From positions 1-38,847 of the forward strand of contig PHBI01000042.1 of the NCBI GenBank assembly GCA_002841945.1: a stretch of 38,847 nucleotides of DNA. The letters run 5' to 3'. The position numbers were made by a program, and so were the translations under genes. Source of the DNA: Deltaproteobacteria bacterium HGW-Deltaproteobacteria-14 (lineage in GTDB: Bacteria > Myxococcota_A > UBA9042 > PHBI01). Shown piece after piece: positions 6,953 to 18,600 of the stretch. The notes beneath the pieces are model-generated. The model was not told the DNA's origin. It saw only the letters and a list, made by a program, of their open reading frames with translations, and ran no database searches. How positions within the stretch are numbered: the first letter of the stretch is position 1; each line of letters opens with the position of its first letter.

Positions 6953-9457
6953 TCAACGCGCGAGATCCGAGGCCACGCCGTCGAGGGCCGTCCGCACCGC
7001 GCCGGTCAACTCCTCCACCGAGAACGGCTTCTGGAGGAAGCTCACGCCTTCATCGAGCACGCCGTGGTGGACGATCACGTTGGCCGTGTAGCCGGAGATG
7101 AACAGGCGCTTGAGCGAAGGAAACAGCGCCAGGAGGTGGTCGGCGAGGTCGCGACCGTTCATCTCCGGCATGACCACGTCGGTCACCAGCAGGTCGATCG
7201 CGCCGGCGCGCTCCTGCGCCAGGCGGATGGCCTCACGGGGCCGGCTCGCCGCGACGACGGTGTACCCGTAGGTGGTGAGGATCCGGGTCGTCAACCTCAG
7301 GATACCCGGCTCGTCCTCCACCAACAGGATGGTCTCGAGGCCGCCCTGGATCGCCCTCACGGTCTCGCCCAACGGCCGCTGTGTCCCCTCCTCGACGAAC
7401 CGTGGCCAGTAGAGGGTGAACGTCGTGCCAGCCCCCGGCTCGCTGTATACGTTGATGAACCCACCGTTCTGTTTGACCACGCCGTAGACCGTGGCGAGCC
7501 CGAGGCCCGTACCGGCGCCGGTCGCCTTGGTGCTGAAGAACGGCTCGAAGATGCACGACAGCGTCGACTCGTCCATGCCGCAGCCGTCGTCGCTCACCGC
7601 GATCTGCACGTAGTCCCCGGCGACGTAGCCCGCATGGTCGGCGCAGTAGGCCTCGTCGATGGAGCGGTTGTGCGTCTCGATGGTCACCTTGCCGACGTCG
7701 GCGATGGCGTCGCGCGCGTTGATGCACAGGTTGACCAGGATCTGATCGATCTGTGAGGGGTCCACTTTGACCGCCCACAGGTCCGGCTGTGGCGCCCAGG
7801 CCAAGTGGATGTCCTCGCCGATCAAGCGCTGCAGCATGTTGACCATGCCCGACAGCGTCGCGTTGAGGTCGAGGACCTGCGGCGAGATCACCTGCTTGCG
7901 CGCAAAGGCCAGCAGCTGGCCCGTGAGCTGCGCCGACCGGCCGGCCGCGCTCTGGATCTCCAGCAGGTCCGCATACAGGGGGGCGTCGGTCGGCACCTGA
8001 CGGAGGGCGAACCGGGTGTTGCCGAGGATCACCGTGAGCATGTTGTTGAAGTCGTGGGCCACGCCCCCCGCCAAGCGCCCGATCGACTCCAACTTCTGCG
8101 CCTGCTCGAGCTGAGCCTCGAGGCGGTCCCGCTCGGCCTCTGCGCGCCGCCGCTCCGAGATGTCCTGGATCGTGCCCAGCAGCTCGACGGGCCGCCCGTG
8201 CTCCGCGCGCGAGCGGCCGGTCGTGTGTACCCAGCGGTGCGTCCCCCCGGCCGTGATGATCTCCAGCTCGAGGTCGAACGGCGCGCCTTCCTCCACCGCG
8301 CGCCGCACCGCGTCCGCTATCAACGGCTTCGAGTCGGGCGCATAGAAGTCGATCGCTGTCGCGACCGTCGGCTCGAAGGTCTCGTCCACGTCGTGGAGGC
8401 GATACACCTCGCGGGTCCACGCCAAGCGCTCGCTGCGGAGATCGATCTGCCACCCCCCGACCTTGGCGATCCGGCTCGTCACGTCCAGCAGCCGCTGGCT
8501 TTGTCGCAGCGCCTCCTCCGCCGCCTTGCGCGTCGTGAGGTCGTGAACCGACCCCACCAGGAGGTGATTGCCAGAAGGCTCGGAGATGCGCGCCTTGCGC
8601 GTCACGATGTGTCGCTGGTCCCGGCCATGCAGCGTGAAGGTCTCCTCGCACTCCTCGGGCTGACCGGTCTCGAGCACCCGCCGGTCGACCGCGAGAAAAT
8701 GCACCTGCTCGTCGTCCGGGACGTGCTCCGCCAGGGTCTTGCCGATCACGGCCTCGAGCTCCATGCCGAAGAGGTCGCAGAAGGCGCGATTGGCGAAGAG
8801 GATGCGATGGTCGGAGTCCTTGACGAAGACCGGGTCTCCGAGGGTATCGAGGATGTTGGCCAGGCGCTGTCGCCCATCGCTCAGCGCTTGCTCGCTCCGC
8901 TTCAGCGCGGTGATGTCGCTGAAGGAGACGAACACCGCGGTGGGCTCCCCCTGAGCCTCCGATACGAAGGCGTTGCACGCCAGCCACGTCAGGTCAGCCG
9001 ATCCGGGGCGCTCGATCCCGACGACGTAGCCATGGAGGTCCTCGCCCGAGCTCAGGACCCGGTTGACGGGGTGCTCCTCGGCGGGCATCGCCGAGCCGTC
9101 GTCTCGCAACAAGCACCACTCCCCGCAGGTGGCGACCGCCCGCTGGGCTTCGGTCAGACCCAGCAGGGCCCGCGCCGCGCGGTTGGAGAACAGGACGCGG
9201 CCGTCCGGCGCGTGGACGCAGACGCCCGTGGGGAGACGGTCCAGCACCGCCTGCAAGGCAGGCTCGCCCACCCCAAACGCCGTATCGGCGAGGGAAGTAA
9301 CACCCGGATCTGCCACCACGTCGCCTGCCGCACGGTCTCGCTCCGCTCGCGCGAGCTGGGCGCGGAGGCGCTCGACCCTCCGCTCGAGGTCCGCAATCTC
9401 GCCTCGAAGCCCCTCGACCTCGCCGACAGGGCCTTCGATGTTCGCGTCGCCTTCCAT
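6953..9457 (-). CDS. PAS-domain hybrid sensor histidine kinase with C-terminal receiver
   Basis: The 834-residue protein has, in order: a short coiled coil (about 14-44), three PAS domains (roughly 68-185, 200-315 and 335-450, the last two followed by PAC-like ends), a HisKA dimerisation domain with the phospho-acceptor in GGVAHDFNNML (His about 468), a HATPase domain with N box NLCINARDAI and G boxes DDGCGMD and GTGLGLA, and a receiver domain with phospho-acceptor Asp about 760 (LLVTDVVMPEMNG) and a conserved KPF. No transmembrane segments are seen, so it is probably a cytoplasmic sensor; no output domain or partner regulator lies nearby. The ATG at 9457 starts just before the coiled coil; a GTG at 9520 is possible but lacks a ribosome-binding site. 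It follows the giant surface-protein gene on the same strand. Confidence 0.93.
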   Translation of the reverse strand: MEGDANIEGPVGEVEGLRGEIADLERRVERLRAQLARAERDRAAGDVVADPGVTSLADTAFGVGEPALQAVLDRLPTGVCVHAPDGRVLFSNRAARALLGLTEAQRAVATCGEWCLLRDDGSAMPAEEHPVNRVLSSGEDLHGYVVGIERPGSADLTWLACNAFVSEAQGEPTAVFVSFSDITALKRSEQALSDGRQRLANILDTLGDPVFVKDSDHRILFANRAFCDLFGMELEAVIGKTLAEHVPDDEQVHFLAVDRRVLETGQPEECEETFTLHGRDQRHIVTRKARISEPSGNHLLVGSVHDLTTRKAAEEALRQSQRLLDVTSRIAKVGGWQIDLRSERLAWTREVYRLHDVDETFEPTVATAIDFYAPDSKPLIADAVRRAVEEGAPFDLELEIITAGGTHRWVHTTGRSRAEHGRPVELLGTIQDISERRRAEAERDRLEAQLEQAQKLESIGRLAGGVAHDFNNMLTVILGNTRFALRQVPTDAPLYADLLEIQSAAGRSAQLTGQLLAFARKQVISPQVLDLNATLSGMVNMLQRLIGEDIHLAWAPQPDLWAVKVDPSQIDQILVNLCINARDAIADVGKVTIETHNRSIDEAYCADHAGYVAGDYVQIAVSDDGCGMDESTLSCIFEPFFSTKATGAGTGLGLATVYGVVKQNGGFINVYSEPGAGTTFTLYWPRFVEEGTQRPLGETVRAIQGGLETILLVEDEPGILRLTTRILTTYGYTVVAASRPREAIRLAQERAGAIDLLVTDVVMPEMNGRDLADHLLALFPSLKRLFISGYTANVIVHHGVLDEGVSFLQKPFSVEELTGAVRTALDGVASDLAR

Positions 9458-9555
9458 GGCCGTCCCACGTTCTCCGGGGGCCTGACCATACCTCCCCTCT
9501 TCTCGGCTGGTCCAGCGCACAGGGGTGAGAACCGGCGCCCGACCGCTCGGGGGGC

Positions 9556-9575
9556 CTGGGCGCCCACGCGCCCAG
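9556..9575 (-). terminator. Hairpin downstream of the giant surface-protein gene
   Basis: CTGGGCGC (9556-9563) and GCGCCCAG (9568-9575) form a perfect 8-bp stem with a 4-base loop, about 30 bases after the stop of the giant gene. A second weaker GAGCC/GGGCTC pairing lies between them. It may separate the giant gene's transcript from that of the kinase. Confidence 0.45.
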
Positions 9576-9604
9576 AGCCAGCCCCGGGCTCGGCCGCTAT
9601 CGCC

Positions 9605-12600
9605 TCACGTCCGCCGGCGGCGAATGAACGCCGCCCCCAGCGACAACGCCAGCGCGAGCGCGAGCGGGGCGCCGCCGCCGCCGCCCGCGCAGCCGCCGCC
9701 GCCGTTCGCGACGAGCCCCTCGGCCGGGGTCTCGTCGCAGACGTCGCCGACGCCGTCGAGGTCGACGTCGCTCTGGTCGGGGTTGAACGTGTCGGGGCAG
9801 TTGTCGCCGCCGTCCACCACCCCGTCGCGGTCGCGATCGAGCAGCCGGTCGTCGAGCTTCGTCGCGCAGTCCTCGCTCACCGCGTTGCCCGACGGGTCGG
9901 TCGCCGTCACCGTCCAGCGCAGCTCCGTGTTCCCCTCGGGGACGCTGCGGACCACCACCGCGCCACCCTCGAGCACCACGTCGCAGCCGTCGCTCACCTC
10001 AGCCTCGCCGCCGTCGTCCGCGACCCGCACGCAGCGCACCCCGGTGACCACCCATTCCGCGCCGCACACATCGTAAACTGCCGTGGCAATAGCCGCCGGC
10101 AGAAGCGGTAGTACCTCGCCGACACCGCACTGCACTGTGGGTGGCGTGACGTCCAGCACCGTCAGCTTGGTGTCGCAGGTCGCGCGCTCGTCGCGGTCGT
10201 TATCGGCCGTGAAGGTCACGTCGGTCACCCCGATCGGGAAGTTGTCCGCAGCGCTCGTCACCGTGACGTTCAGCGCGCACACGTCGACCACGTCCGCGCT
10301 GATCCCCTCGGGGTAGCCGCAGAAGTCCGCCGGCGCCTCGACCGTCAGCTCCGGGTCACACGCGATCGACAGCCCCGTGACCCCGACGACCTCGATGGTC
10401 GACTGGCACGAGCTGACGTTGCCGGCCTTGTCGACCGCGCTGTAGCTCACCGTGGTCGCCCCCGGCGGGAACAGCGTCGGCCCGGTCGGCCCGACGATGG
10501 TGATCCCGTCCGCCCCGTCGCAGCTGTCGGTCGCCGTCGGCACCAAGGTCACCGTCGCGCCGCAGATGCCGTCGTCGGCCTCCACCGTGCTCGACTCCGG
10601 ACACAGCAGCGCGGGCTTCACCGTGTCCTTCACGACCACCGTCGTCCCGCAGCTCGCCTCGTTGCCGGCGCTGTCGGTCGCCGTGAAGGTCACCGGCGTC
10701 GCCCCGACCGGGTACACCGGCGGCGCGTCGCTCTGAACCGCGACCGGGCGCCCGCAGGCGTCGCTCACCGACGGCTCGCCGAGGGCCACCGCGGCCCCGC
10801 CGGCGACGCACTCGACCGCGCCCTTGAACACCGGGCACACGATGACCGGCGCCTCGTCGTCGCTCGCGCAGAAGACGCACGACGTCGCGGGCTCGGCGCT
10901 CACGTAGGCGTGAGCGTCGCCGCCCTGGACGGCGCTGGCCCCGACCACCTGGCCGAGGGCGTTCATCGCCGCGACGGTCGCGCTCGCCCCGCCGAGGGTG
11001 CCGAGGTCGGCCATCCCCCGCGCGTCGTCCCACAGGAAGGCCCGCGTGGTCCCGCTCGCGAGGACCAGCTCGCCCGCGACGTGCCCGGCCGCGTCGACCG
11101 CGACCGCGCGCGAGCCGCTGAGCCCGAGCGTCCCGAGGCCGAGCCGCTCCAGCTCGGTGCTCCAGTACACCGCCTGGGTCTGGCCCCAGGCCGTCACGCT
11201 GTCGCCGACGACCCCGCCGCCCGCCGCCAGCGCCACCGGGGCGCTGCTCGCGCCGCCGAGCGTCCCGAGGTCGCTGATGACCCCGCTCGCCGCCCACACC
11301 ACCGCGTGGGTCTCGCCGTCGGGGGTCAGCGCCCAGCCGAGGACGCGACCGGTGTCGTCGATGGCCACCGCGCGCGCCTCGTCACCGCAGACCGTGGTCC
11401 CGGTGCCGTCGTCCGCGCACAGCGGCGGCAGCTCGGTCAGCGCGCTGTCGCCGGCGTCGGCGATGAAGGCCCGCACGGCCCCGTCGGCCGCCTCGCCGTA
11501 GCCGACGACGCTGCCAGCGCCGTTGATGGCGGTCGCCCGGGCGTACCCGCCGCCGAGGGTCCCGAGGTCGGTCAGGCTGCCGCCGACCCAGCGGAACGCG
11601 CGCTCCGCGCCCGCCGTGCCGACCGAGCCGGCGACCGTGCCCCCATCGTCGAGGCCAGCGACGACCACGCCGCCGGCGCCGGTGATGAGCTGGACGCTCG
11701 TCCCGGAGGCCGAGTAGGCGCCCGCCGGATCGCCGCCCGCCGTCGTGGTGTTGCCCGCGACCTTGCCGCTCGCCGTCGGGCCGAAGACGTGGCCCGGCGC
11801 GTCGAGGGCGCCGGAGACGCTCCACAGGGCGTCGGTCACGCCACCGTGCCAGCGGAAGGCGACCTGCGCGGACTCCCCGTCGGCCCGCACGCCAGCCACC
11901 ACGCCGGCCTCGTTCACCGACAGGGCCACGCCCGCCGTGGCCGCGGGGGTCACGTCCACCATGCCGCCGGCCTCGGTCCACACGAAGCCGTGGCTCGCGC
12001 CGCCCTCGGTGGCGCTGGCGCCGACCACGACGCCGCCGTCGTTGACCGCCATGGCGCGGCTGGTCGCGCCGCCCAGGGTCCCGAGGTCGGTCAGCGCGAT
12101 CGGCACCGGGATCTGCCCGTCCTTCAGCTCGTAGTCACACACCCCGGTCGCCGGGTTGCAGACGCCGGGGTACTGGCACTCGCTCGGCGGGCCGCAGGTG
12201 ACGTCGGCGCCGCCGCACACACCGGCGGTGCAGAAGTCCTCGAAGGTGCAGAGGTCGTCGTCGTCGCACGGCATCCCGTCCTCGACCGGCGCGGCCTCGC
12301 AGCCGCTGGCCGGGTCGCAGAAGTTGGTCGTGCAGTCGTCGCCGTCGTCGCACGAGACGTAGGTCGTGCCGAAGCACACCCCGCCCTGACACTCGGAGAC
12401 GTCGCTGCAGGCGTTGTCGTCGTCGCAGCCGGTGCCGTCCTCGACGGCGGCGCTGTGGCAGCCCGTCTCGGCGTCGCACAGGTCGGTCGTGCACGGGTTC
12501 TCGTCGTCGCAGTCGACCAGCTCGCTGCCGGTGCAGGTGCCGCTCTGGCACGCCGACGCGAGCGAGCAGACCGTGAAGTCGTCGCACGCCGTGCCGTCTT

Positions 12601-15600
12601 CGACGTCGTCGTGCTGACAGGCCCCGGCGAGACAGGCGTCGTCGGTGCACGCGTTGTCGTCGTCGCAGTCCAGGAAGTCCGTCGCCACGCACGCGCCGGC
12701 GACGCACTGGGCGCTGGTCGCGCACAGATCGGCCACGCTGCACGGCGTCTCGTCGGGCACCGCCGCGTTGACGCAGCCGGTCAGCGGCGCGCAGGCGTCG
12801 CCGGTGCAGGCGTTGCCGTCGTCGCACACGAGCACCGCGCCCGCGACCTGGTTCGACGCCCGCCGCGGCAGGCCGCCGCCCGAGAGCTGCGCGCGGTCGA
12901 GCACGAGGCTCCCCGCCGCCATCCCGGCGCCGACCATGGCGCGGTAGGTCAGCGTCCGCACCGCGCCCGCGGGCACGCTGCCGGGGACGGTGAAGGTCAC
13001 CACGCCGCCCGCGAGGACGCCGCCGGTGTCGCTGCCGACCCAGCTCAGGCCCGGCACGAGGGGGTCGGTCACGACCAGCCCGGAGAGCGGGGCGGCGCCG
13101 GTGTTGCGCAGGACCAGCGCGATCTGGACCTCGCCCCCCGGCAGCGCGCAGCCGGCGTTCCACGCCTTGGTGAGCGTCGCGCCCGCGCCGCAGGTGGCGC
13201 GGACGTACGCGGTCGGCGAGGTCGCCGTCACGCCGCCGGCGGCCGTGGCCGAGGCGACGTTGGCGACCAGCGACGAGCCCGCCGGGGGCGTGGTCTGGTA
13301 GCTCACGGTCAGCGCCGCCCCGGGGGCCAGCGTGCCGAGGCGCCAGACGAGCTTCGTCGGGTCGGCGGCGCTCGCGCCGACCCCGGCGACCGAGCCCGGC
13401 ACGACGTTCACGCCGACGATCGGGTCGGTGACGACGACGTCGGTCAGCGGCGTCGCGCCGCTGTTGGTGACGAGCAGGCTCCAGGTCACGAGCTCGCCCC
13501 GCGCGCCGCAGACCGTGCCGCGGTCGGCGGACTTCACCAGCTGCAGGCCGGGGGCGGTCAGCTTCACGACCGGACCGGTGACGGCGATGGGGCACGCGCC
13601 CGCCGCGTCGAGGCTGGCGCTGGCGGTGAGGGTCTGCCCGACGCTGCCGGTGGCGGTCGCGGGGATCACCACCGCGCCGAACTGGCCGGCCGGCAGCGCC
13701 GCCAGGTCGACCTGCTGCGACGCACCATTCGGACCCACGAACGCCAGCGTGGCACTTCCAAGTGCTGCCGATCCGGCATTTCCGTAGTGCACCGTGTAAA
13801 GCAGCGCGTCGCCGGGCTGGGCCGTCGCGCGGCTGACCTCGACGGTCGCCGCGAGCGCCCCGTAGGGCGCGCTGACGATGGTGTCGGCGCTGGCCTCGTT
13901 GTCGTCGTTGAAGGCGTCGAGCGGCGCGGACGCGATCGTGGCGACGTTGGTCAGGGTAACACCGACGTCTTCGCAGCGGTCGGCCCGGACCGTCACCGTG
14001 ATGACCCGACGCTCGCCGGCGGCCAGCGCCGTCGCGTTGTCGTCCGGGGTGGCGTTGTCGTCGGCCGCGAAGACCCAGGTGAGGCCAGTTGCCGGATCGG
14101 AGGTCGGCGGCGGAACGGCGGACACGAAGGTGAGCCCGCCGGGCAGGATGTCGGTCACGGTGACCGCGCTCGCGCCGACGTTGCCGTTGTTGCCGTAGGT
14201 CAGCGTGTAGGTGAAGGGCTCGCCCACCGGGGCGGCCTGGGGTCCGGCCTTCTCGACCCAGACGTTGACGATGTCCTTGACCACCGTCAGCACCGTGTCC
14301 GACGAGTTCGCCGCGCCGCAGTCGATGGTCGGGCTGTCGATGGTGACGACCGCGCCCAGCGGCAGCTCGCCCGGCGCGCCGCCGAGGTCGATGTGGTTTT
14401 GCTGGGTGAACGTCCCGCTGGTGCCCGCGGGCACGCTCCCGAGCTCCCAGGTCTTGTTGCGCTCGCTCTGGCCGTCGTTCCAGCGCAGCTTCACCACCGC
14501 GGCCTTCGCCACGGCCGGCCCGTCGTTGGTCCACCGGACGGTGTAGGTCACGGTGTCACCGCTCTGGGCGGCGACCTTGTCGACCGCCAGCGAGACGGTC
14601 AGGTCCGCGGTCTCCACCGGGATGGTCGCGGTGCTCGAGTCGTTGGCGGAGCTGATCTGCGGCGTCCCGGTGGAGATCTGCGCCGTGTTGACGATCTGCG
14701 TCTGACACACGTCGTCGACCGCCGCCGAGAACGACACCGACGGGTTCTTGTCGGTCGCGTAGAGGACCGTCCAGTCCTCGAGGCGCGGCGTGCCGAGCGA
14801 GTCGCACAGCTTCCAGACGTAGGAGGCGCCGATCGGGTAGTTCTCGTCGCCGTTCTGGGAGTAGGTCGGGGGCAGGAGCACCAGCCCATCGTCGGTCATC
14901 GGTGGCACCGACGAGTACCACATGCCGCTCGACAGCCCGAGGTCGTAGTTGACGTAGCCGTTCGGGGCGCTCGGCTCCGGGTGGTGGTAGATCATGCGGC
15001 TGTCGCGGTCCTCGTCCAGCACGGACAGGATGGCGCCGGCCGACGTCACCTCTTCGGCCCAGGACTCGTTGCTGTTCGAGGGCGGCAGCAGCTTCACCAT
15101 CGTGAACGAGGTCATCGCGACGTCGTCGGCGATCCACGCGACCGCGACGCCGTCACCGGAGCCGGGGCCCCACCACTCGCCGATAAAGATACCGTTGTCG
15201 TTGTAGTCGGCGGCCCAGGTGTCGGGCAGGTCGGTCAAGAGGAACGGACCGTCCAGCTCGCCGTCGGCGCTGCGTCGCCAGTAGGCGGCGTGCCACTCGT
15301 CGCCGTCGTAGGCCTCGCCCGTGATGACCCCGCCCTCGGTGATGGTCTCGCCGTACACGTTGCCGTTGCCGAAGAGGTCGGGGAGCTGCGTCGAGCTCCA
15401 GCTGCCGTTGTCGTCCTCGCCCCACAGCGCGCCGCCGCCGAACTCATACGAGTAACCGACGCCCAGATTCTGGTTGCTCAGCGAGTAGATCCGGCCCTGG
15501 ATGGGGACCTCGCCGCGCCCCACCTGGTAGAGGCGGACGTTGTCGTCGACGAGGTAGTCGTCGTTGTTCATCAGGTACGGGAAGTAGAGGTTCGCCTCGA

Positions 15601-18600
15601 AGGCCGAGGGCGTCCACGTCCCCGCGCCGGTGGCGCGCCAGATGGTCCACGAGCCGTCGCAGTCGCCGACGATGTCGCCGTCGTCGTTGATGACGTAGGC
15701 GGTGCCCTCGGGGAGCGTGGTCGGCGGGACGTCGGTCCCGTTGTCGTCGCAGGGCAGCAGCACCATCCCGCCGCTGGTGGTCCAGGTGTAGGGCGTGGGC
15801 CAGCCGTTGTCGCCGACGAAGGCGCCGCCGACCACGCGCCCGGAGGCGTTCATCGCCAGCGCCGAGGTCCGCTGCACCTCGGGGCCGGTGATGGGCTGCT
15901 TGCAGGCGTCGGACTCGCTGACGTCCGGGAAGTCCGCGCGCACCTTGATGCGCGGCCAGTCGCTGTAGCTCAGGCTCGAGATGTCGATCACCCCGGACAC
16001 GTCCGCGGCGAGCCCGCTGAAGCCCGGGATGGGCTCGCCCGTCTCGGCGTCGAGCAGCGTGTACGTCAGGGGCGTGGCGTCCCCGTCGGCGATGACCGCG
16101 TTGACGACGACGCGGTCCCAGCCGGTGACGTTGCCCTCGTCGGGCCCCGGCAGCGCCGGGGAGGTGTAGCTCGGCGGCAGCGACACGCGCTGGTCGAGCG
16201 GCGGGTAGTCGCCCTTGTCCCTGCAGACCTCGGGGAAGGACCCGCAGACGTAGGCCGGCGCGAGGTCCGCGCACACGCCGGCGCCGTTGGCCTGCACGCA
16301 GCTGACCGCGGCGGCGCGCAGGGCCTCGCACTCGCTCAGCGAGCCGGCCTCGCTGGTGCAGCCGCGGAAGTTGGTGACGGCCGAGGAGCAGGCCTCGTCG
16401 GCGTCCCCGAAGTTGCCGACGCAGTTCACGAAGGCGCTCGCGGCGTTGTACATGGAACCCGAGGTCATGGCCTCGCACTTGCTGACGTAGTCGGCGGACG
16501 CCTCCGGGTCGTCGGGGCAGCTCTCGGTCCAGCATGTCGCGCAGGTGTTGCGCGGCATGAGGGCGGCGCAGGCCTCGGGCGAGCCGCCGTTGAGCTCGAC
16601 GCAGCTCGAGTAGGCGCCCACGGCGTGGCGGAGCGAGCGCCCGCAGAGGTGGCCATAGTCCCCCCACGCTTCGGCGTCAGCGGTCGGCGCCGGGCAGGCC
16701 CGCGCGTAGCAGTCGTTGCACTGCGGCCGCGGCAGGAGCTGGTCGCACTGCGCGGTGGCGTTGTCGTCGCCCTTGAACCCGACGCACTCCGAATAAGGCT
16801 CGAGCGGCCACCAGCCGACGTCGGCGTCGCCGCAGCGCGTGTTGAGGTCGTCCCAGCGGTAGGCGGGCGCGCCGTCGACCGGGCAGCTGTTCCCGGCGCA
16901 GGTCGCGCACGGGTTCTGCGTCGGGGCGATGGGGGCGCAGGTCGCGTCCCCCCACCCCTCAAGGCACCACAGGTAGGTGCTCGTCTCGTTGCCGAGCTGG
17001 CGGTAGCAGAACTCCTGGAAGTCGTCCCAGGTCCCGCTCGACGCGTCGGACGCCGGGCAGTTCTCGGCGACGCAGTCGAGGCACGAGCGGGGCCGGAGCA
17101 GCTCGCACATGGACGCGTCGACGGCCCCCTCCTCGAACCGGTCGAGGTCGCTGAGGCAGCCAGACCAGTCCTCGCTGGCGTTGCCGCGGGCGCTGTTGCA
17201 GTACTTCGCGTCGCTGATCCACTGCTGCGAGCCGGCCTCGGAGGTGAGGCAGGTCGTCGGCGCGCACAGGCCGCAGTCGCCCATCGGCGGGGGCCCGCAG
17301 ACCGCCTCGAGCGAGGCGCCCTGCGGCGAGAGGTAGCTGTCCCACCAGCCGAACGCCTCCGCGCAGCTGCGCCACGCGTAGTAGGCGGCGTGGTTCTGCT
17401 GCCGACACAGGCTGTAGATCTCCCAGCTCGGCTCGCCCGCCTGGCACGCCGACGTGAGGCACGTCTGGCACAGGCCGGTCGGGCGCAGGGGGGCGCACTG
17501 GTCGCTGCCGACGCCGTCGCCCGGGGCGCGCGGGAGCGCCGGCGCCTCGGCGGAGGAGGAGGAGAGGTCGGCGTCGAGGCGCCGGACGCAGTCGACGTAC
17601 TGCTCCATCGCGGTCTCGTAGGACCAGCCGCAGTACTGCTGCCACGCCTGGAACTCGCAGCTCTCGACGGAGCTCGACGGGCACTGATCGCCCCAGCAGG
17701 TGTCCCAGCCCAGGACCTCGAGATCGTAGGCGCGGCCCTCGTGCGGCCCCTCGAGGTCATCGGAGGTGTTGGCGTAGTCGAGGTAGGTGTCGAGCAGCCC
17801 GCCGTCGTAGTTGGTGCACTGCTGTCGCAGGTGCCAGTCGCGCCCGTCGGGGGTCAGGTTCAGCTCGGCGGAGTCGCGCACGCAGCGCGCGCAGTCGTTG
17901 AGCGGCAGCAGGCCGGCGCACTCGACCGGATCGCCGCCGTCGTAGCCCGTGACGATCCAGGCGCAGGCCTCGTAGGCGTAGATCGCGTCGCGCTCGGCCT
18001 GGGCGCAGGTCGCCGCGTATCGCGGGTACTCGCAGCTGTTCGGCGACACGCTCGGGCACTCGGCCGGCCAGCAGCTCCGCCAGACGTCGTGCGGGATCAG
18101 GGACGCGCACGCCTCGAGGTCCCCCTCGCTCATGCTGACGCACTCCATGTAGTCCCAAGCGGCGCCGTACGCGTCCTCGCAGGCGGCGGAGTGCTCGTCC
18201 CACTCGGTGGCGTTGTCGTCGTAGGGGCACCGCTCGGGGCAGACCTGGCCTTCGGGCAGGGTGTAGCCGGTGCCGCCGACCGCGCGCTCCTCGTCGCCGC
18301 CGCCGCCGCCGATGTAGTCGCACTCGGGGTAGCACAGCTCGGCCGTCGCGGCCGGGGCGCTCGCGACGCGCACGGCCTGGTAGCCCGTGTCGCCGTAGGT
18401 GCGGACGTAGGTCCCGCGGTCGAACTCCGTGACCGTGGTCTGGCTGAAGACGCCGCTCGCCGGCGCGCGCAGCGACTCGTCCCACACCACGCGCAGCGCG
18501 ACCACGGCCGGGTCGGGCACGCCAGCCGCGGCGATCGGGGTGTAGCCGAAGCTGCCGTCGCCGCTGTCGTAGAGGACCGTCGCCCCCGCCGGGAGGTTCG

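Noticed and set aside
12140..12830. Regularly spaced GTCGTCGTCGCA-like repeats suggesting a CRISPR array
   Set aside because: They are codons for the DDxNxCT Cys-rich protein repeats in the giant gene, with unequal spacing and coding constraint.
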